Shown here piece after piece: positions 27,976 through 37,510 of a stretch of DNA of 64,000 nucleotides. Both the position numbers and the translations under genes were made by a program. The notes beneath the pieces were generated by a model. The model was not told the origin of the DNA and searched no databases. It was given only the letters and a program-made list of their open reading frames with translations. The DNA comes from Treponema bryantii (GTDB lineage: Bacteria; Spirochaetota; Spirochaetia; Treponematales; Treponemataceae): positions 2,852,001 through 2,916,000 of the forward strand of contig NZ_AP025286.1 of the NCBI RefSeq assembly GCF_036492245.1. Direction: 5' to 3'. The stretch's first letter is position 1, and each line of letters opens with the position of its first letter.

Positions 27976-28683
27976 TTACCAAACTGTAAGATTTGCGTAA
28001 CCGCTGCTCTGGTAACCTTCAACTTCCATAATCTGGTAGTCCCACTGGTTACCAAGCTGCATTCCACATCTTGCCCATGCATTGAAGTGGTTTGCAGTTG
28101 TAATGGTATTGTTCTGTCCCTGAGGACGTTTCTGTTGTCTTACACTCCAGTACTGATCAAAGGTTGCATTACCAATGATAGAAGGCTGGTTGTAACGGGT
28201 TGTCTTGTAGATATCATACCAAGCACCGTCTGTATATACATTTCCCATGTACTGACCTGTTGGGCGATAGTTACCCCAGGTATCAACGATGTAGTACTCT
28301 ACAAGTTTACTTCCCTTAGTCCAACCATATGCTGCAAGGTAGCCGTTTCCAGAAGGATTCCATGCACCTGCATTATAGTTGATATTTCTATAAGAACCCT
28401 GGTTCCAGCCTTTTCCGGCTGTGAAGTTTCCACAGTTCTGCCACCATACAGAATAGTTTCCTCCATCTCCCAGAGTCATCTGTACGTTTCCGCCACCATC
28501 TGTCCAGAACGAATAATACATTCCGCCATTCCAGCCTGTACTATTCCAACTGACTGTAGCAGCTCTCGAAGCATTTGATGCTTCTGAGTCAGTGATTACA
28601 TCGCCAGCTGCATTGTTACAGCTGGTGAGACACAGCATTCCTAATACTGCCGCTACAGCAGTTATTAAAATACACTTTTTCAT
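27976..28683 (-). CDS. Endo-1,4-beta-xylanase (GH11), lipoprotein
   Basis: Cuts xylan internally outside the cytoplasm. The 235-residue protein has a lipobox LTSC (Cys22), a short acidic/Ser linker, then a GH11 jelly roll from about 45: [34 protein letters not shown], the nucleophile Glu129 (LVEYYIVD), the thumb region [14 protein letters not shown], and the acid/base Glu222 ([10 protein letters not shown]). The start was set at 28683 with AGGAG upstream; a start at 28887 would add 68 non-signal residues. Lipid anchoring suggests retention at the cell surface. It lies 137 nt after the GH5 gene in the same direction and may be co-transcribed with it. Confidence 0.94.
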   Translation of the reverse strand: MKKCILITAVAAVLGMLCLTSCNNAAGDVITDSEASNASRAATVSWNSTGWNGGMYYSFWTDGGGNVQMTLGDGGNYSVWWQNCGNFTAGKGWNQGSYRNINYNAGAWNPSGNGYLAAYGWTKGSKLVEYYIVDTWGNYRPTGQYMGNVYTDGAWYDIYKTTRYNQPSIIGNATFDQYWSVRQQKRPQGQNNTITTANHFNAWARCGMQLGNQWDYQIMEVEGYQSSGYANLTVW

Positions 28684-28820
28684 TGGATTTCTCCTAAGAA
28701 GTTTTTTTTCTGAACATTTATCTGCAGATATAAAGTTCCTATACCATTTATTATGAGGCATAATTCTGAAAATGATATAGGAATGTTTTCTTAAGAGATT
28801 TCCCCAATCGGAGATTTCCA

Positions 28821-30449
28821 CTATGGCATGAATTTTATCGAAGAAACTGTTCCGGAACCGGAAATTATAAGACCTTTTGCTTTCCATGCAGCTGCATCAC
28901 TTGCAGTAATAATGTAATATAGTTCTTTTCCAGAGACATGTATATTTTCTCCACCGGCATTTCCGTTTAAGAAATCACCAGTGTTATAATTTGTTTTCCA
29001 GTCAGAACTTGTCAGACGTAAGAGTGCACCACCATTATCAAAAGATACCTTAAGAATAGAGCCCTCTTTAGCGTCAGCAAAAAGTGAAGCAGCCGGTATA
29101 TATTCACTCTTCCAGTTCATAGTCTTTTTTTCATTGCTGATGGTTATTGCTTTTTTTTCATTCCAGCCGATAGTAACTGGAGTAGGAGGAATGTATTCAG
29201 GAATTTTATAACCTTTCACACCAACAGTATCCATCATAGCTTTTATGATTGAAGGAAAATACCACTTTCCAGATTTTCTATCCAGCCAGCCATGATGCTC
29301 GCCATTAAAACCACCTTTTACATTTTCATTGCCATCTGCATCAGAAACCATATTATCCCAAATAACGATTGGAATACCAGCTTCTTTTGCTTTTCCAAAA
29401 TAGTATTTAGACCATTTTATGCGTTCTGCAGTATTGCTTTTATTTGAAGCACTAGCCTCACCCATTACAACCCCGATTCCTTTATCTGTGTAATTTGCTT
29501 TCAGGTATGAAAAATTAAAATCAAGGGTAGACTGATCATCAATACCAAATATAGAATCAGAATTAGCCATTGCGAAGTTATATGGCGAATATGCATGGGT
29601 TGAAAGAATCAATTTATCTGATGCTGTATCTGTCGGAAACTTATAAGATGATAGCATAACCGGGTGAGTTCCAGTGGCAGCATAAGCTGGAACCATAATA
29701 AAGCGCTTTGAATTATTTCCACCTGTTGCACGAATTGCGGCAATACATACGTTTTCATACTCTGTGATTACTGCGCTATATTTTTTTGCTGTTGGAGCAT
29801 CATCTATATTCCATTCAAGATTTGTACCTATTGCACGAGGTTCGTTTAAAACCTCAAAAATCAGTTTGTCGCCGTAACCATTATTAAATGTAGTCGCGAT
29901 CTGTCTCCAGACACTTTCAAGATATTTCTTTGAAGCAATTTTTATAGACTCATTATCAGGTGAAACGGCAAATCCAAATAAACCGGCCCCTTTTCCAAGT
30001 TTTCCTGCTTCCTGATTATCATGATGAACATTCAGTATGACATATAAATCTTCTTCTATAGCCCAGTCAACAATCTGCTTTACGCGAGCCATCCATTCTG
30101 AATCAATTGTGTAATTTGTTGTATTTGTAAGATGATTATGCCAGCTTACCGGAATTCGAATTGTTTTAAAACCGGCCTCTGCTACAGCCTTTATCATTGC
30201 TTTTGTAGTACGAGGCATGCCCCAGCTTGTCTCTTCGGCTAAACCAGAATTATTAGAAGTAGTATTACTGGCATCAAGTGTATTTCCAAGATTCCATCCG
30301 ACAACAAGTTTTTTTGCAAATTCAATACTAGAAACCTGACTTATTGAAACCGCAGACTTCTCTCTAGAATCACAGTTACCATAAACTGGCAGTAAAAGAA
30401 CGACAAATAATAAAAAGACTTTTTTAAACTTAATAAGGTTAGTAATCAT
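28821..30449 (-). CDS. Endoglucanase-type glycoside hydrolase family 5 (probably GH5_4)
   Basis: A 542-residue exported enzyme acting on beta-1,4-glucan or xyloglucan. The N-terminal signal ends near YGNC (Cys26), so it may be lipidated, though the lipobox is poor. The catalytic barrel spans about 45-410: [23 protein letters not shown], acid/base Glu203 (EVLNEPR) and nucleophile Glu331 (VVMGEASA), with HAYSPYNF between. A Pro-rich hinge near 417-424 leads to a C-terminal beta-sandwich (about 425-542) that looks like a carbohydrate-binding module ([27 protein letters not shown]). AGGAGG lies before the ATG. An AAAACGTTTT palindrome is about 75 bp upstream. GH11 follows. Confidence 0.93.
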   Translation of the reverse strand: MITNLIKFKKVFLLFVVLLLPVYGNCDSREKSAVSISQVSSIEFAKKLVVGWNLGNTLDASNTTSNNSGLAEETSWGMPRTTKAMIKAVAEAGFKTIRIPVSWHNHLTNTTNYTIDSEWMARVKQIVDWAIEEDLYVILNVHHDNQEAGKLGKGAGLFGFAVSPDNESIKIASKKYLESVWRQIATTFNNGYGDKLIFEVLNEPRAIGTNLEWNIDDAPTAKKYSAVITEYENVCIAAIRATGGNNSKRFIMVPAYAATGTHPVMLSSYKFPTDTASDKLILSTHAYSPYNFAMANSDSIFGIDDQSTLDFNFSYLKANYTDKGIGVVMGEASASNKSNTAERIKWSKYYFGKAKEAGIPIVIWDNMVSDADGNENVKGGFNGEHHGWLDRKSGKWYFPSIIKAMMDTVGVKGYKIPEYIPPTPVTIGWNEKKAITISNEKKTMNWKSEYIPAASLFADAKEGSILKVSFDNGGALLRLTSSDWKTNYNTGDFLNGNAGGENIHVSGKELYYIITASDAAAWKAKGLIISGSGTVSSIKFMP

Positions 30450-30524
30450 TTTAGCCTCCTAAGTTTGCTCTTGTATAATCTTACTAATAAAAACTATAAC
30501 ACAAATATCAGATAAATCTATTAA

Positions 30525-30534
30525 AAAACGTTTT
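30525..30534. promoter_or_regulatory. Possible LacI-type operator upstream of GH5
   Basis: The perfect 10-bp palindrome AAAACGTTTT matches the core of the other operators. The promoter of GH5 is not clear, so its position relative to the transcription start is unknown. Confidence 0.45.
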
Positions 30535-30563
30535 ATATGATTAGAAAAAGGTGGTTAAAAAGA

Positions 30564-30593
30564 AAAACCGTGCCCTTTTAAGAGCACGGTTTT
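30564..30593 (-). terminator. Terminator of the trp-ilvC operon
   Basis: AAAACCGTGC (30564-30573) pairs with GCACGGTTTT (30584-30593). On the minus strand it is followed by TTCTTTTT-rich sequence, 20 nt after the ilvC stop. Confidence 0.85.
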
Positions 30594-30612
30594 AATATAC
30601 GACCTGTAAAAA

Positions 30613-32091
30613 CTACAGAAGAGGCTTCATTGCTGTCATGTAAGCGCGGAGTTTGCGGCCAACAACCTCGATTGGGTGTTCGCGAATTTCTGCGTTTACT
30701 GCAACGAGTTCTGCATTATTTACAGCATTGTCTTTTACATCAAGTCCCTTACCAATAACGTCTGTATGGAGTTTTGGCATAAGGTCTTTTGCCATCATTG
30801 GAGCTGCAACGCGGCTGAAGAGGTAACATCCGTACTCAGCAGTATCAGAAATTACGCGGTTCATTTCATAGAGACGCTTGCGGTCAATGAGGTTTGCAAT
30901 AAGAGGAACTTCGTGGAGTGACTCGTAGTAAGCTGATTCAGGTTTAATTCCTGCATCAACCATAGTTTCGAATGCGAGCTCACAACCAGCCTTAACCATA
31001 GCAACCATCAAAATACCCTTGTCGAAGTATTCCTGTTCTGTGATTTCGTCTGCAGCTTCTGCATTCTTTTCGAATGGGAGCTTACCTGTATCTTCACGCC
31101 AAGCGAGAAGGTCTTTATCTCCTGCTTTCCAGTCTTCCATCATTGTGCTAGAGAACTTACCGGAAATGATATCGTCCATGTGCTTCTGATAGAGAGGAGC
31201 AAGAAGTTTCTTAATATCTTTAGAAAGCTGATTAGCCTTAATCTTTGCAGGGTTAGAAAGGCGGTCCATCATATTTGTAATTCCACCCCATTTGAGAGCT
31301 TCACAAATTGCGTTCCAGCCGTGCATAAGGAACTTTGTAGCATATTCAGGTGAGATACCTTCTTCAATCATCTTGTCGTAACAAACGATTGTACCAGCCT
31401 GGAGCATACCACAGAGAATTGTCTGCTCACCCATAAGGTCAGATTTAACTTCTGCAACAAATGAAGATTCAAGAACACCAGCCTTTGAACCACCCATACC
31501 AACAGCAAGAGCCTTAGCATAAGCCCAGCCCTTTCCTTCAGGGTCGTTTACAGGATGAACGGCGATAAGATCTGGTACACCAAATCCGCGCTGGAACTCG
31601 TGCCAAACTTCTGTACCTGGTCCTTTAGGTGCACACATTACAACAGTGATATCAGGGCGAATCTGCATTCCCTCTTCAATCATATTGAATCCGTGGCTGT
31701 ACCAGAGTGCAGAACCTTTCTTCATTTTTGACATAACTTCTGTGATTACAGGAGTATGCTGCTTATCTGGAGTGAGGTTTCCAACAAGGTCAGCAGTTGG
31801 AATCATCTCATCATAAGTTCCCACTTTAAATCCGTTTTCAGTTGCATTCTTCCAAGACTGGCGCTTTTCTGTAATTGCACTTTCACGAAGTGCATAACTG
31901 ACATCAAGACCAGAATCGCGAAGACACATACCCTGGTTCAAACCCTGAGCACCACAGCCGACGATTACAATTTTCTTTCCTTTAAGTGCGTTAACTCCGT
32001 CAGCAAATTCTTCTTTAGCCATAGAGCGGCAGTGACCGAGCTGAAGACGTGCCTCTCTCCATGGAATTGAATTAAAATAGTTGTTTCCCAT
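30613..32091 (-). CDS. ilvC: Ketol-acid reductoisomerase (long, class II)
   Basis: Makes the dihydroxy acids of valine, leucine and isoleucine synthesis with NADPH. The 492-residue length is that of the class II (E. coli type) enzyme with a duplicated helical domain. The Rossmann motif [14 protein letters not shown] is at about 41-54, followed by [19 protein letters not shown] and [15 protein letters not shown] with metal ligands. It is the last gene of the trp block, 46 nt after trpCF, with GAGG before the ATG. An internal promoter can be drawn before it. Other ilv genes are absent here; leuA lies 23 kb away. Confidence 0.95.
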   Translation of the reverse strand: MGNNYFNSIPWREARLQLGHCRSMAKEEFADGVNALKGKKIVIVGCGAQGLNQGMCLRDSGLDVSYALRESAITEKRQSWKNATENGFKVGTYDEMIPTADLVGNLTPDKQHTPVITEVMSKMKKGSALWYSHGFNMIEEGMQIRPDITVVMCAPKGPGTEVWHEFQRGFGVPDLIAVHPVNDPEGKGWAYAKALAVGMGGSKAGVLESSFVAEVKSDLMGEQTILCGMLQAGTIVCYDKMIEEGISPEYATKFLMHGWNAICEALKWGGITNMMDRLSNPAKIKANQLSKDIKKLLAPLYQKHMDDIISGKFSSTMMEDWKAGDKDLLAWREDTGKLPFEKNAEAADEITEQEYFDKGILMVAMVKAGCELAFETMVDAGIKPESAYYESLHEVPLIANLIDRKRLYEMNRVISDTAEYGCYLFSRVAAPMMAKDLMPKLHTDVIGKGLDVKDNAVNNAELVAVNAEIREHPIEVVGRKLRAYMTAMKPLL

Positions 32092-32130
32092 AACAAAACC
32101 TCTGAAAACTTATAAAGATTTAATATTTTA

Positions 32131-32159
32131 AGTATAATTAAAACTCTTGATTGAGTAAA
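32131..32159 (-). promoter_or_regulatory. Possible internal promoter for ilvC
   Basis: Minus strand TTTACT (32154-32159), 17-nt spacer, TATACT (32131-32136), overlapping the end of trpCF. It would let ilvC be expressed apart from tryptophan control. Confidence 0.45.
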
Positions 32160-33646
32160 GATGTTATAATTTTCTTCATAAGCTCAGAATCCTTTTTTCC
32201 AGTTAAAATTTCCACTCCACCGGAAACATCTACCAGTTCAGGAGAAAACTTTTCCTGTATATCCTTCACATTATCCGGAGTTATTCCACCTGCAGCCCAA
32301 AGATGATTTTTTACAACTCCATAATTATGCACTTTAGAATCCATCAGAAAACGAGGTTCTCCCATTGAGAATAATTCTTCTATATCTTTTTCTGCAGACA
32401 GAGTTTTATCTGTTACGGCAAAATAATGTGGCAGCGTAAGTAATCGTTCCGGAACCTTGCTGTAAGGAATTGCATGCAACTGAATGCAGTCTAAAACTCC
32501 CTGTTCAACAAGCTCTGCAGCTTCCTCTGCTTCTGGCGAAACAGGATCTGTAATTACAGCGACTTTTATTGCTGATATATTTTTTAGAACCGGCTGTATT
32601 TTTTCAAATCTGTTGTGCTTATCGCCGCAGACATTACGTTCAAAACCTGCAGCAAAAATAAAGCCAACAAAATCAGCACCAAGAGAATCTGCATAAATTA
32701 CGTCTTCAGGATTTGTTAATCCACAGATTTTTATAAATGAATGATTCTTATTTTTCAGGCGCTGTGAATAATTGAGCCAGAATTTTGAATTCAAAGTCTC
32801 CGAAGATTTTACGAAGTTTTCAACAAGTTTTTCCCGAATCTCAGGTTGTTTTGCAGCAGCTTCACCAAGCAGCATACCCGCAAAACCAAGGCTTCCTACA
32901 AATGCAGCACTTTGAGGTGTACGAATTCCACTTTCAAAAACTACTCTGGCATCATCTCCCATAATTTTACGAATTTCAAAAAGAAGTTCACAAGGCTTCA
33001 AAAGATCAATTGTAAAATCACGGAGGTCTCTGCTATTCACACCACAAACAATCAGTTTACGTTCTTCTGCCGTTAAGCTTTTTACCAATGCAGAAAGTTT
33101 TTTTATATCTGCATCGGTTCGCACTTCAACAAGAGAAGTCATATTAAAAGAAGCAGCTTTTTTTGCCATTGAAAGAATAGTTTTGTCATCAAGGATTCGA
33201 GCAATTAAGAGTACCGCATCAGCTCCAGCGAAATATGCAGTTTCCACCTCTTCAGCATTTATAAGAAAATCCTTGCGTAAAACAGCAGGCCCTGAAAGTC
33301 CTGATTCAGCTTCATATTCATCAACAGACTTACAAACCTCCATTAAGTCACCGAGACTTCCCTTAAAATAATTCTCTTCTGTAAGGCAGGAAATTGCAGC
33401 AGCCCCTGCCTTCGCATAAGACCTGGCAGTATCTCCTGCATTCAACTGAGGAGCAATATCACCTTTGCTTGGAGATGCTCTTTTTACTTCAAGAATAACG
33501 CCCTTGCTTTGCAAAAAAGAATGCACAGGTCTGTTACGTTTTTCAGGAAGCTTAAAGCCAAAGGATATTCCTTTATTCTTCATATCCTCAGTCCGGCGTT
33601 CTACAATTTCTTTTAATATGTCCCGCTCAATTGTTTTTCCACACAT
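32138..33646 (-). CDS. trpCF: Fused indole-3-glycerol-phosphate synthase / phosphoribosylanthranilate isomerase
   Basis: Two consecutive tryptophan-pathway steps in one 502-residue chain. TrpC occupies about 1-275: ILKEIVERRTEDM, ILEVKRASPSKGDI with the catalytic Lys, VLRKDFLI, VCGVNSRDLRDF, VFESGI. TrpF occupies about 305-500: IKICGLTNPEDV with the catalytic Cys, DFVGFIF, IQLH and AAGGITPDNV with DVSGGVE. The same C-F order occurs in the E. coli fusion, but here trpC is not next to trpB/A. The start at 33646 lacks a strong SD and is 6 nt after the trpGD stop, so coupling is likely. Confidence 0.94.
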   Translation of the reverse strand: MCGKTIERDILKEIVERRTEDMKNKGISFGFKLPEKRNRPVHSFLQSKGVILEVKRASPSKGDIAPQLNAGDTARSYAKAGAAAISCLTEENYFKGSLGDLMEVCKSVDEYEAESGLSGPAVLRKDFLINAEEVETAYFAGADAVLLIARILDDKTILSMAKKAASFNMTSLVEVRTDADIKKLSALVKSLTAEERKLIVCGVNSRDLRDFTIDLLKPCELLFEIRKIMGDDARVVFESGIRTPQSAAFVGSLGFAGMLLGEAAAKQPEIREKLVENFVKSSETLNSKFWLNYSQRLKNKNHSFIKICGLTNPEDVIYADSLGADFVGFIFAAGFERNVCGDKHNRFEKIQPVLKNISAIKVAVITDPVSPEAEEAAELVEQGVLDCIQLHAIPYSKVPERLLTLPHYFAVTDKTLSAEKDIEELFSMGEPRFLMDSKVHNYGVVKNHLWAAGGITPDNVKDIQEKFSPELVDVSGGVEILTGKKDSELMKKIITSLLNQEF

Positions 33647-33652
33647 ATTGCA

Positions 33653-35260
33653 TTAAGCCGCCTTTAAACTTTCTGTTTTAATCTGCTCAAGTTTTCTGAG
33701 TGCAGTACCGCTGTTAATTGCACTAACAGCCATATCATATCCTTCTTTCAGGGTTTTAACTTTACCACTTAAATAAAGCACTGCACCGGCATTAAGACCT
33801 ACTGCAGCCTTTATTGTTGCACGACCACTGCCATTCAAAACTTCCATTGCAAGAGCAGCATTGTCTGCGCCACTGCCACCTTCAAGCTCATCAATATCAG
33901 CATTACTGATTCCAAACTTTGCAGGTTCAATTACATATCGATATTCTTTTCCATCTTCATTGATCTGGAAAACATCGGTTGGTTCACAAGGTGAAATCTC
34001 ATCGAAACCATCGCGGCTATGAATTACCATTACCCGCTTTGCCCCCAAAGCTTTAGCAGCTCTTGCGTAATCTGCCATCAGGTCTTTGCTATATACACCG
34101 AGCACTTCATACTCAGCCCCAGCCGGATTCAAAAGAGGTCCAAGCACATTGAAGATTGTTTTGATTCCGAGGGCTTTACGAACAGGTGCTGCAAAACGCA
34201 TTGCAGAATGATACACAGGAGCCATAAGAAATCCAAAACCGGTATCTTTCAAAAGGTTTGCTGTAACTTCTGGTTCAGCCATAATTTTAATTCCAAGATT
34301 TTCATAGAAATCAGCAGCACCACTCTTCGAAGAAACAGCTCTGTTTCCATGCTTAGCAACTGGCTGTCCACAACTAGCAGCAACAATTGCACTGAGACTT
34401 GAAATATTAAAACTGCCTTTTTCGTCTCCTCCAGTTCCTACGATTTCTGCAAGCCCCTGTAAAGTTCTTGGGAATGGAGTTTTCTTTTTCATAAGAGCTC
34501 CGGCACAACCTGCCATTTCTTCTGCAGTCGGAAGACCAAGTGCTGACATAGCAGTAAGAATTGAAGCAGTAATTTTTTCATCCATTGTTCCATCAGTAAG
34601 ATTTTCCATAAAAAATGCAGCCTGCTCACAAGTCAAAGGCTTTTTCTCATCAATCAGCTGGCGAAGATATTCTGCAACTGGAAGATTATCCCGTCTGTAA
34701 TTTAAGAAGCCCTTGAACAATTCCTGACAGCCCTGACTTGCGATGCTTTCCGGATGGAACTGAACACCTTCAATTTCGAGTGTCTTATGGCGGATACCCA
34801 TAATATCTCCATCCTTTGCACGAGCTGTAATTTCAAAATCAGAAGACAAAGTAGCTTCATCAATAACTAACGAATGGTAGCGTGTAAACTTAGCACTCTT
34901 TCCGATAGTTCTGAAAACTCCTCGTCCGTCCAGATCAATTTCTTCTACGATTCCATGTTTAATAAATTTTGCCTGAACAATTTTTGCACCAAAGGCTTCT
35001 CCTATTGCCTGATGTCCAAGACAGATTCCAAGAATAGGAATTTTTCCAGCGAAATATTTTATAGCGGCAAGGCTCACTCCTGCTCCAACAGGATTTCCAG
35101 GGCCAGGAGAAACTATAAGATGGCTTGGCTTCAATTCTGCAAGCTGGTCTACTGTCATCTCATCATTTCTTACTACTTTTATTTCTTCTGATGTTGCATT
35201 CTGAAGAGACTGCACAACATTAAATGTAAAGCTGTCGTAATTATCAATAACTAAAATCAT
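33653..35260 (-). CDS. trpGD: Fused anthranilate synthase glutaminase subunit / anthranilate phosphoribosyltransferase
   Basis: A 535-residue bifunctional protein. TrpG (about 1-195) is a class I glutamine amidotransferase: DNYDSFTFN, SPGPGNP, nucleophile Cys80 (GICLGHQ), His169 and Glu171 (FHPES). It supplies ammonia to TrpE. TrpD (about 200-530) has the phosphoribosyl-binding GTGGDEKGSFNISS and KHGNRAVSSKSGAADF. The fusion resembles the E. coli trpGD (trpD) protein. It is co-transcribed with trpE upstream (14-nt gap, GAGAGG site). Confidence 0.95.
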   Translation of the reverse strand: MILVIDNYDSFTFNVVQSLQNATSEEIKVVRNDEMTVDQLAELKPSHLIVSPGPGNPVGAGVSLAAIKYFAGKIPILGICLGHQAIGEAFGAKIVQAKFIKHGIVEEIDLDGRGVFRTIGKSAKFTRYHSLVIDEATLSSDFEITARAKDGDIMGIRHKTLEIEGVQFHPESIASQGCQELFKGFLNYRRDNLPVAEYLRQLIDEKKPLTCEQAAFFMENLTDGTMDEKITASILTAMSALGLPTAEEMAGCAGALMKKKTPFPRTLQGLAEIVGTGGDEKGSFNISSLSAIVAASCGQPVAKHGNRAVSSKSGAADFYENLGIKIMAEPEVTANLLKDTGFGFLMAPVYHSAMRFAAPVRKALGIKTIFNVLGPLLNPAGAEYEVLGVYSKDLMADYARAAKALGAKRVMVIHSRDGFDEISPCEPTDVFQINEDGKEYRYVIEPAKFGISNADIDELEGGSGADNAALAMEVLNGSGRATIKAAVGLNAGAVLYLSGKVKTLKEGYDMAVSAINSGTALRKLEQIKTESLKAA

Positions 35261-35273
35261 ATTTCTTACCTCT

Positions 35274-36728
35274 CTATTTTGTTAATGTATCTATTAAAGC
35301 ACCAAGTTTTTCACAGGTTTCTGTGAACTCTCTTTCAGGCGTTGAATCATAAACAATTCCACCACCGGCCTGAAGATTCCATACATTTCCCTTGCGTAAA
35401 GCACAACGAATTGAAATACAGAAATCCAGATCTCCGGAAGGCTGAATATAACCTACGGCTCCTGCATAAAAACGACGCTTTGTTTTTTCAAGTCCACTGA
35501 GAATCTGCATAGCGCTGATTTTTGGAGCACCGCTTACTGTTCCTGCAGGGAAAGATGCTCTTAAAACCTGAATAGGCTTTACACCTTCTTTTACAGTTCC
35601 CTCGGTTGTACTTACAAGATGAATGACATGACTGAATACTTCACAGTCCATGTATTGTGGAACCTTCACACTATCCTTTTCACAGACACGGCCTAAATCA
35701 TTTCGTGCCAGATCAACAAGCATAAGATGCTCTGCCTGTTCCTTAGGATTATTTCTAAGTTCGAGTTTATTCTTTTCATCTTCTGCTTCATTCTTACCGC
35801 GACGGATTGTACCTGCAATCGGATGAATTGTTGCCTTACCTTTTCTAACCCGTACAAGACTTTCTGGAGAAGCACCTGTAAACTGGAACGAACCAAAATC
35901 AATATAGAACAGATATGGAGAAGGATTTACTTTACGGAGCTTTCCGTAAACAGCCATTGCAGGAGCATCACATTCAATCTGTACTCTGCGGCTTGGCACA
36001 GCCTGAATGATATCGCCGGCAACAATATGCTTTTTCAACGCATTAACCTTGTTTACATATTCTTCTTTTGAAGCTTCCAGATCAGTAAGCATTTTGTAGT
36101 CGAAACTGAAATTGTCTTCTTCAACATAAGAAAAATCCATATCATTTATACGCTTCAAAATACGTTCCATTGCTGCATGCAGATCAATCTGATGTTCGTT
36201 GTAATTAAGAGCAAAGATATGCATTTCTTCTGTAAAGTGATCAAAGATAATATAGATATGTCCGGTAACAAAAAGGCTTTCAGGAATATCTAATTCATCC
36301 TTCTGTTCAAAGAACTTTATATTGTCACAGTGCTTTGCAAATTCGTAACTGAGATAACCAAGTCCGGAAGCTGGAAGCGGAAGTTCAGAAAGAGGACCTT
36401 CCGGAGTTCTATTCTGCTGAGCAACATATAAAAGAGCATCAAGAATATCAGGTGCTTTTTCCCGGCCGAGAGCATCAAGACTTTTTTCTCCCTCTAAAAC
36501 CACCGGGTCAAAAGGAATATCTTTTCCATCGATTACAAAGAAGATTCCATCATCATTCTGTTTGATTTTGAAAGCTTCTTCTGTCATCAGAATTGAATAG
36601 CGTTCACGGCCTTTTGCAAAACTTGCTGATTCAAGAATTGCACTGGCTCCTATTTTTTTTGCAAGAAGATACGGCGTGTATCTTGAGTTCTGAATACATT
36701 TGTACATTAAGTCCATTCTTATTTTCAT
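35274..36728 (-). CDS. trpE: Anthranilate synthase component I
   Basis: Makes anthranilate from chorismate with ammonia from TrpG. The 484-residue protein shows the chorismate-binding fold: FTGASPESLVRV, HPIAGTIRRGKNEAEDE, LMLVDLARNDLGRV, SFPAGTVSGAPKISAMQIL and the C-terminal QAGGGIVYDSTPEREF. The N-terminal part includes LLAKKIGASAILESASFAKG, in the region where feedback tryptophan binds (the usual LLES motif reads ILES here). The start at 36728 has GGAGG 6 nt upstream. It follows trpA by 16 nt. Confidence 0.95.
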   Translation of the reverse strand: MKIRMDLMYKCIQNSRYTPYLLAKKIGASAILESASFAKGRERYSILMTEEAFKIKQNDDGIFFVIDGKDIPFDPVVLEGEKSLDALGREKAPDILDALLYVAQQNRTPEGPLSELPLPASGLGYLSYEFAKHCDNIKFFEQKDELDIPESLFVTGHIYIIFDHFTEEMHIFALNYNEHQIDLHAAMERILKRINDMDFSYVEEDNFSFDYKMLTDLEASKEEYVNKVNALKKHIVAGDIIQAVPSRRVQIECDAPAMAVYGKLRKVNPSPYLFYIDFGSFQFTGASPESLVRVRKGKATIHPIAGTIRRGKNEAEDEKNKLELRNNPKEQAEHLMLVDLARNDLGRVCEKDSVKVPQYMDCEVFSHVIHLVSTTEGTVKEGVKPIQVLRASFPAGTVSGAPKISAMQILSGLEKTKRRFYAGAVGYIQPSGDLDFCISIRCALRKGNVWNLQAGGGIVYDSTPEREFTETCEKLGALIDTLTK

Positions 36729-36744
36729 TTCCGGCCTCCGATTT

Positions 36745-37509
36745 TTAATTGTTTTTATTTGTCAGCTCTTCTGCTTTAGCACGAACTGCTTTATAAAGAT
36801 CTTCAGAATTATCTTTATTCTCTGTGATTATTCGGACAAAAACACTGCCCGCAACAATTGCTTCAACACTGTCTGCAAGAGCCTTTGCCTGATTTCCATT
36901 TGAAATTCCAAACCCACCGTAAAGCTTACTTCCGCCTTCTCCAGTTGCTTTCAGAAAATCAATAGTTGCTTTATCTACTGAAGTTTCAGTTCCTGTAATA
37001 CCTGTTCTTAAGGCAGCATAGATATAAGGAAAACCTGCTGTTGCCATTTTCTTAAGACGCACAGGACTCATGCTTGGTGCTGCTACAGGAATATTATTCA
37101 TTCCATTTTTCTGACAGGCTGCTGTAAGTCCTTCATCAAAATCAAAAGGAAGATCTGGAATTATCATTCCGGTAACTCCGGCAGCTGCAGCCTTCTTACA
37201 GAAGTTTTCAACTCCAGGGGTATAAACCAGAGAACCATAGCTCATAAGATAAATTGAAACTTCGGGAAACTCCTTATGAAGTTTTGCAATAAAGATCAAT
37301 CCATCTTCTGTTTTATAACCACGCTTAAGCACTTCTGTACATGCGCCCTGAATCGCAGGACCATCTGCACTAGGATCTGAAAATGGAAGCTGAACTTCCA
37401 GGATAGAAGCACCACCGTCAACAAGTGCCCGCGCTGCAGTAAACGCAAGTTCATCTGTAGGATAACCTGCAACAAGATGACTCATAAGTTTTATTTTATT
37501 GTCTTTCAT
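36745..37509 (-). CDS. trpA: Tryptophan synthase alpha chain
   Basis: Cleaves indole-3-glycerol phosphate and passes indole through a tunnel to TrpB. The 254-residue TIM barrel carries Glu38 (ILEVQLPFSDP) and Asp49 (SADGP), the two catalytic residues, then the phosphate site GGFGISNGNQA near the C-terminus. It is placed 1 nt after trpB, consistent with a coupled alpha-beta complex. The order beta then alpha is usual; their place at the head of the whole trp operon is not. Confidence 0.95.
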   Translation of the reverse strand: MKDNKIKLMSHLVAGYPTDELAFTAARALVDGGASILEVQLPFSDPSADGPAIQGACTEVLKRGYKTEDGLIFIAKLHKEFPEVSIYLMSYGSLVYTPGVENFCKKAAAAGVTGMIIPDLPFDFDEGLTAACQKNGMNNIPVAAPSMSPVRLKKMATAGFPYIYAALRTGITGTETSVDKATIDFLKATGEGGSKLYGGFGISNGNQAKALADSVEAIVAGSVFVRIITENKDNSEDLYKAVRAKAEELTNKNN

Positions 37510-37510
37510 T

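Noticed and set aside
28795..28819. Two 9-bp direct repeats (GAGATTTCC) 16 bp apart between GH5 and GH11
   Set aside because: Too short to tell from chance, and no promoter could be placed around them.
28684..28887. 68-residue N-terminal extension of the GH11 protein
   Set aside because: It has no signal character and would hide the lipoprotein signal; the ATG at 28683 has AGGAG upstream.
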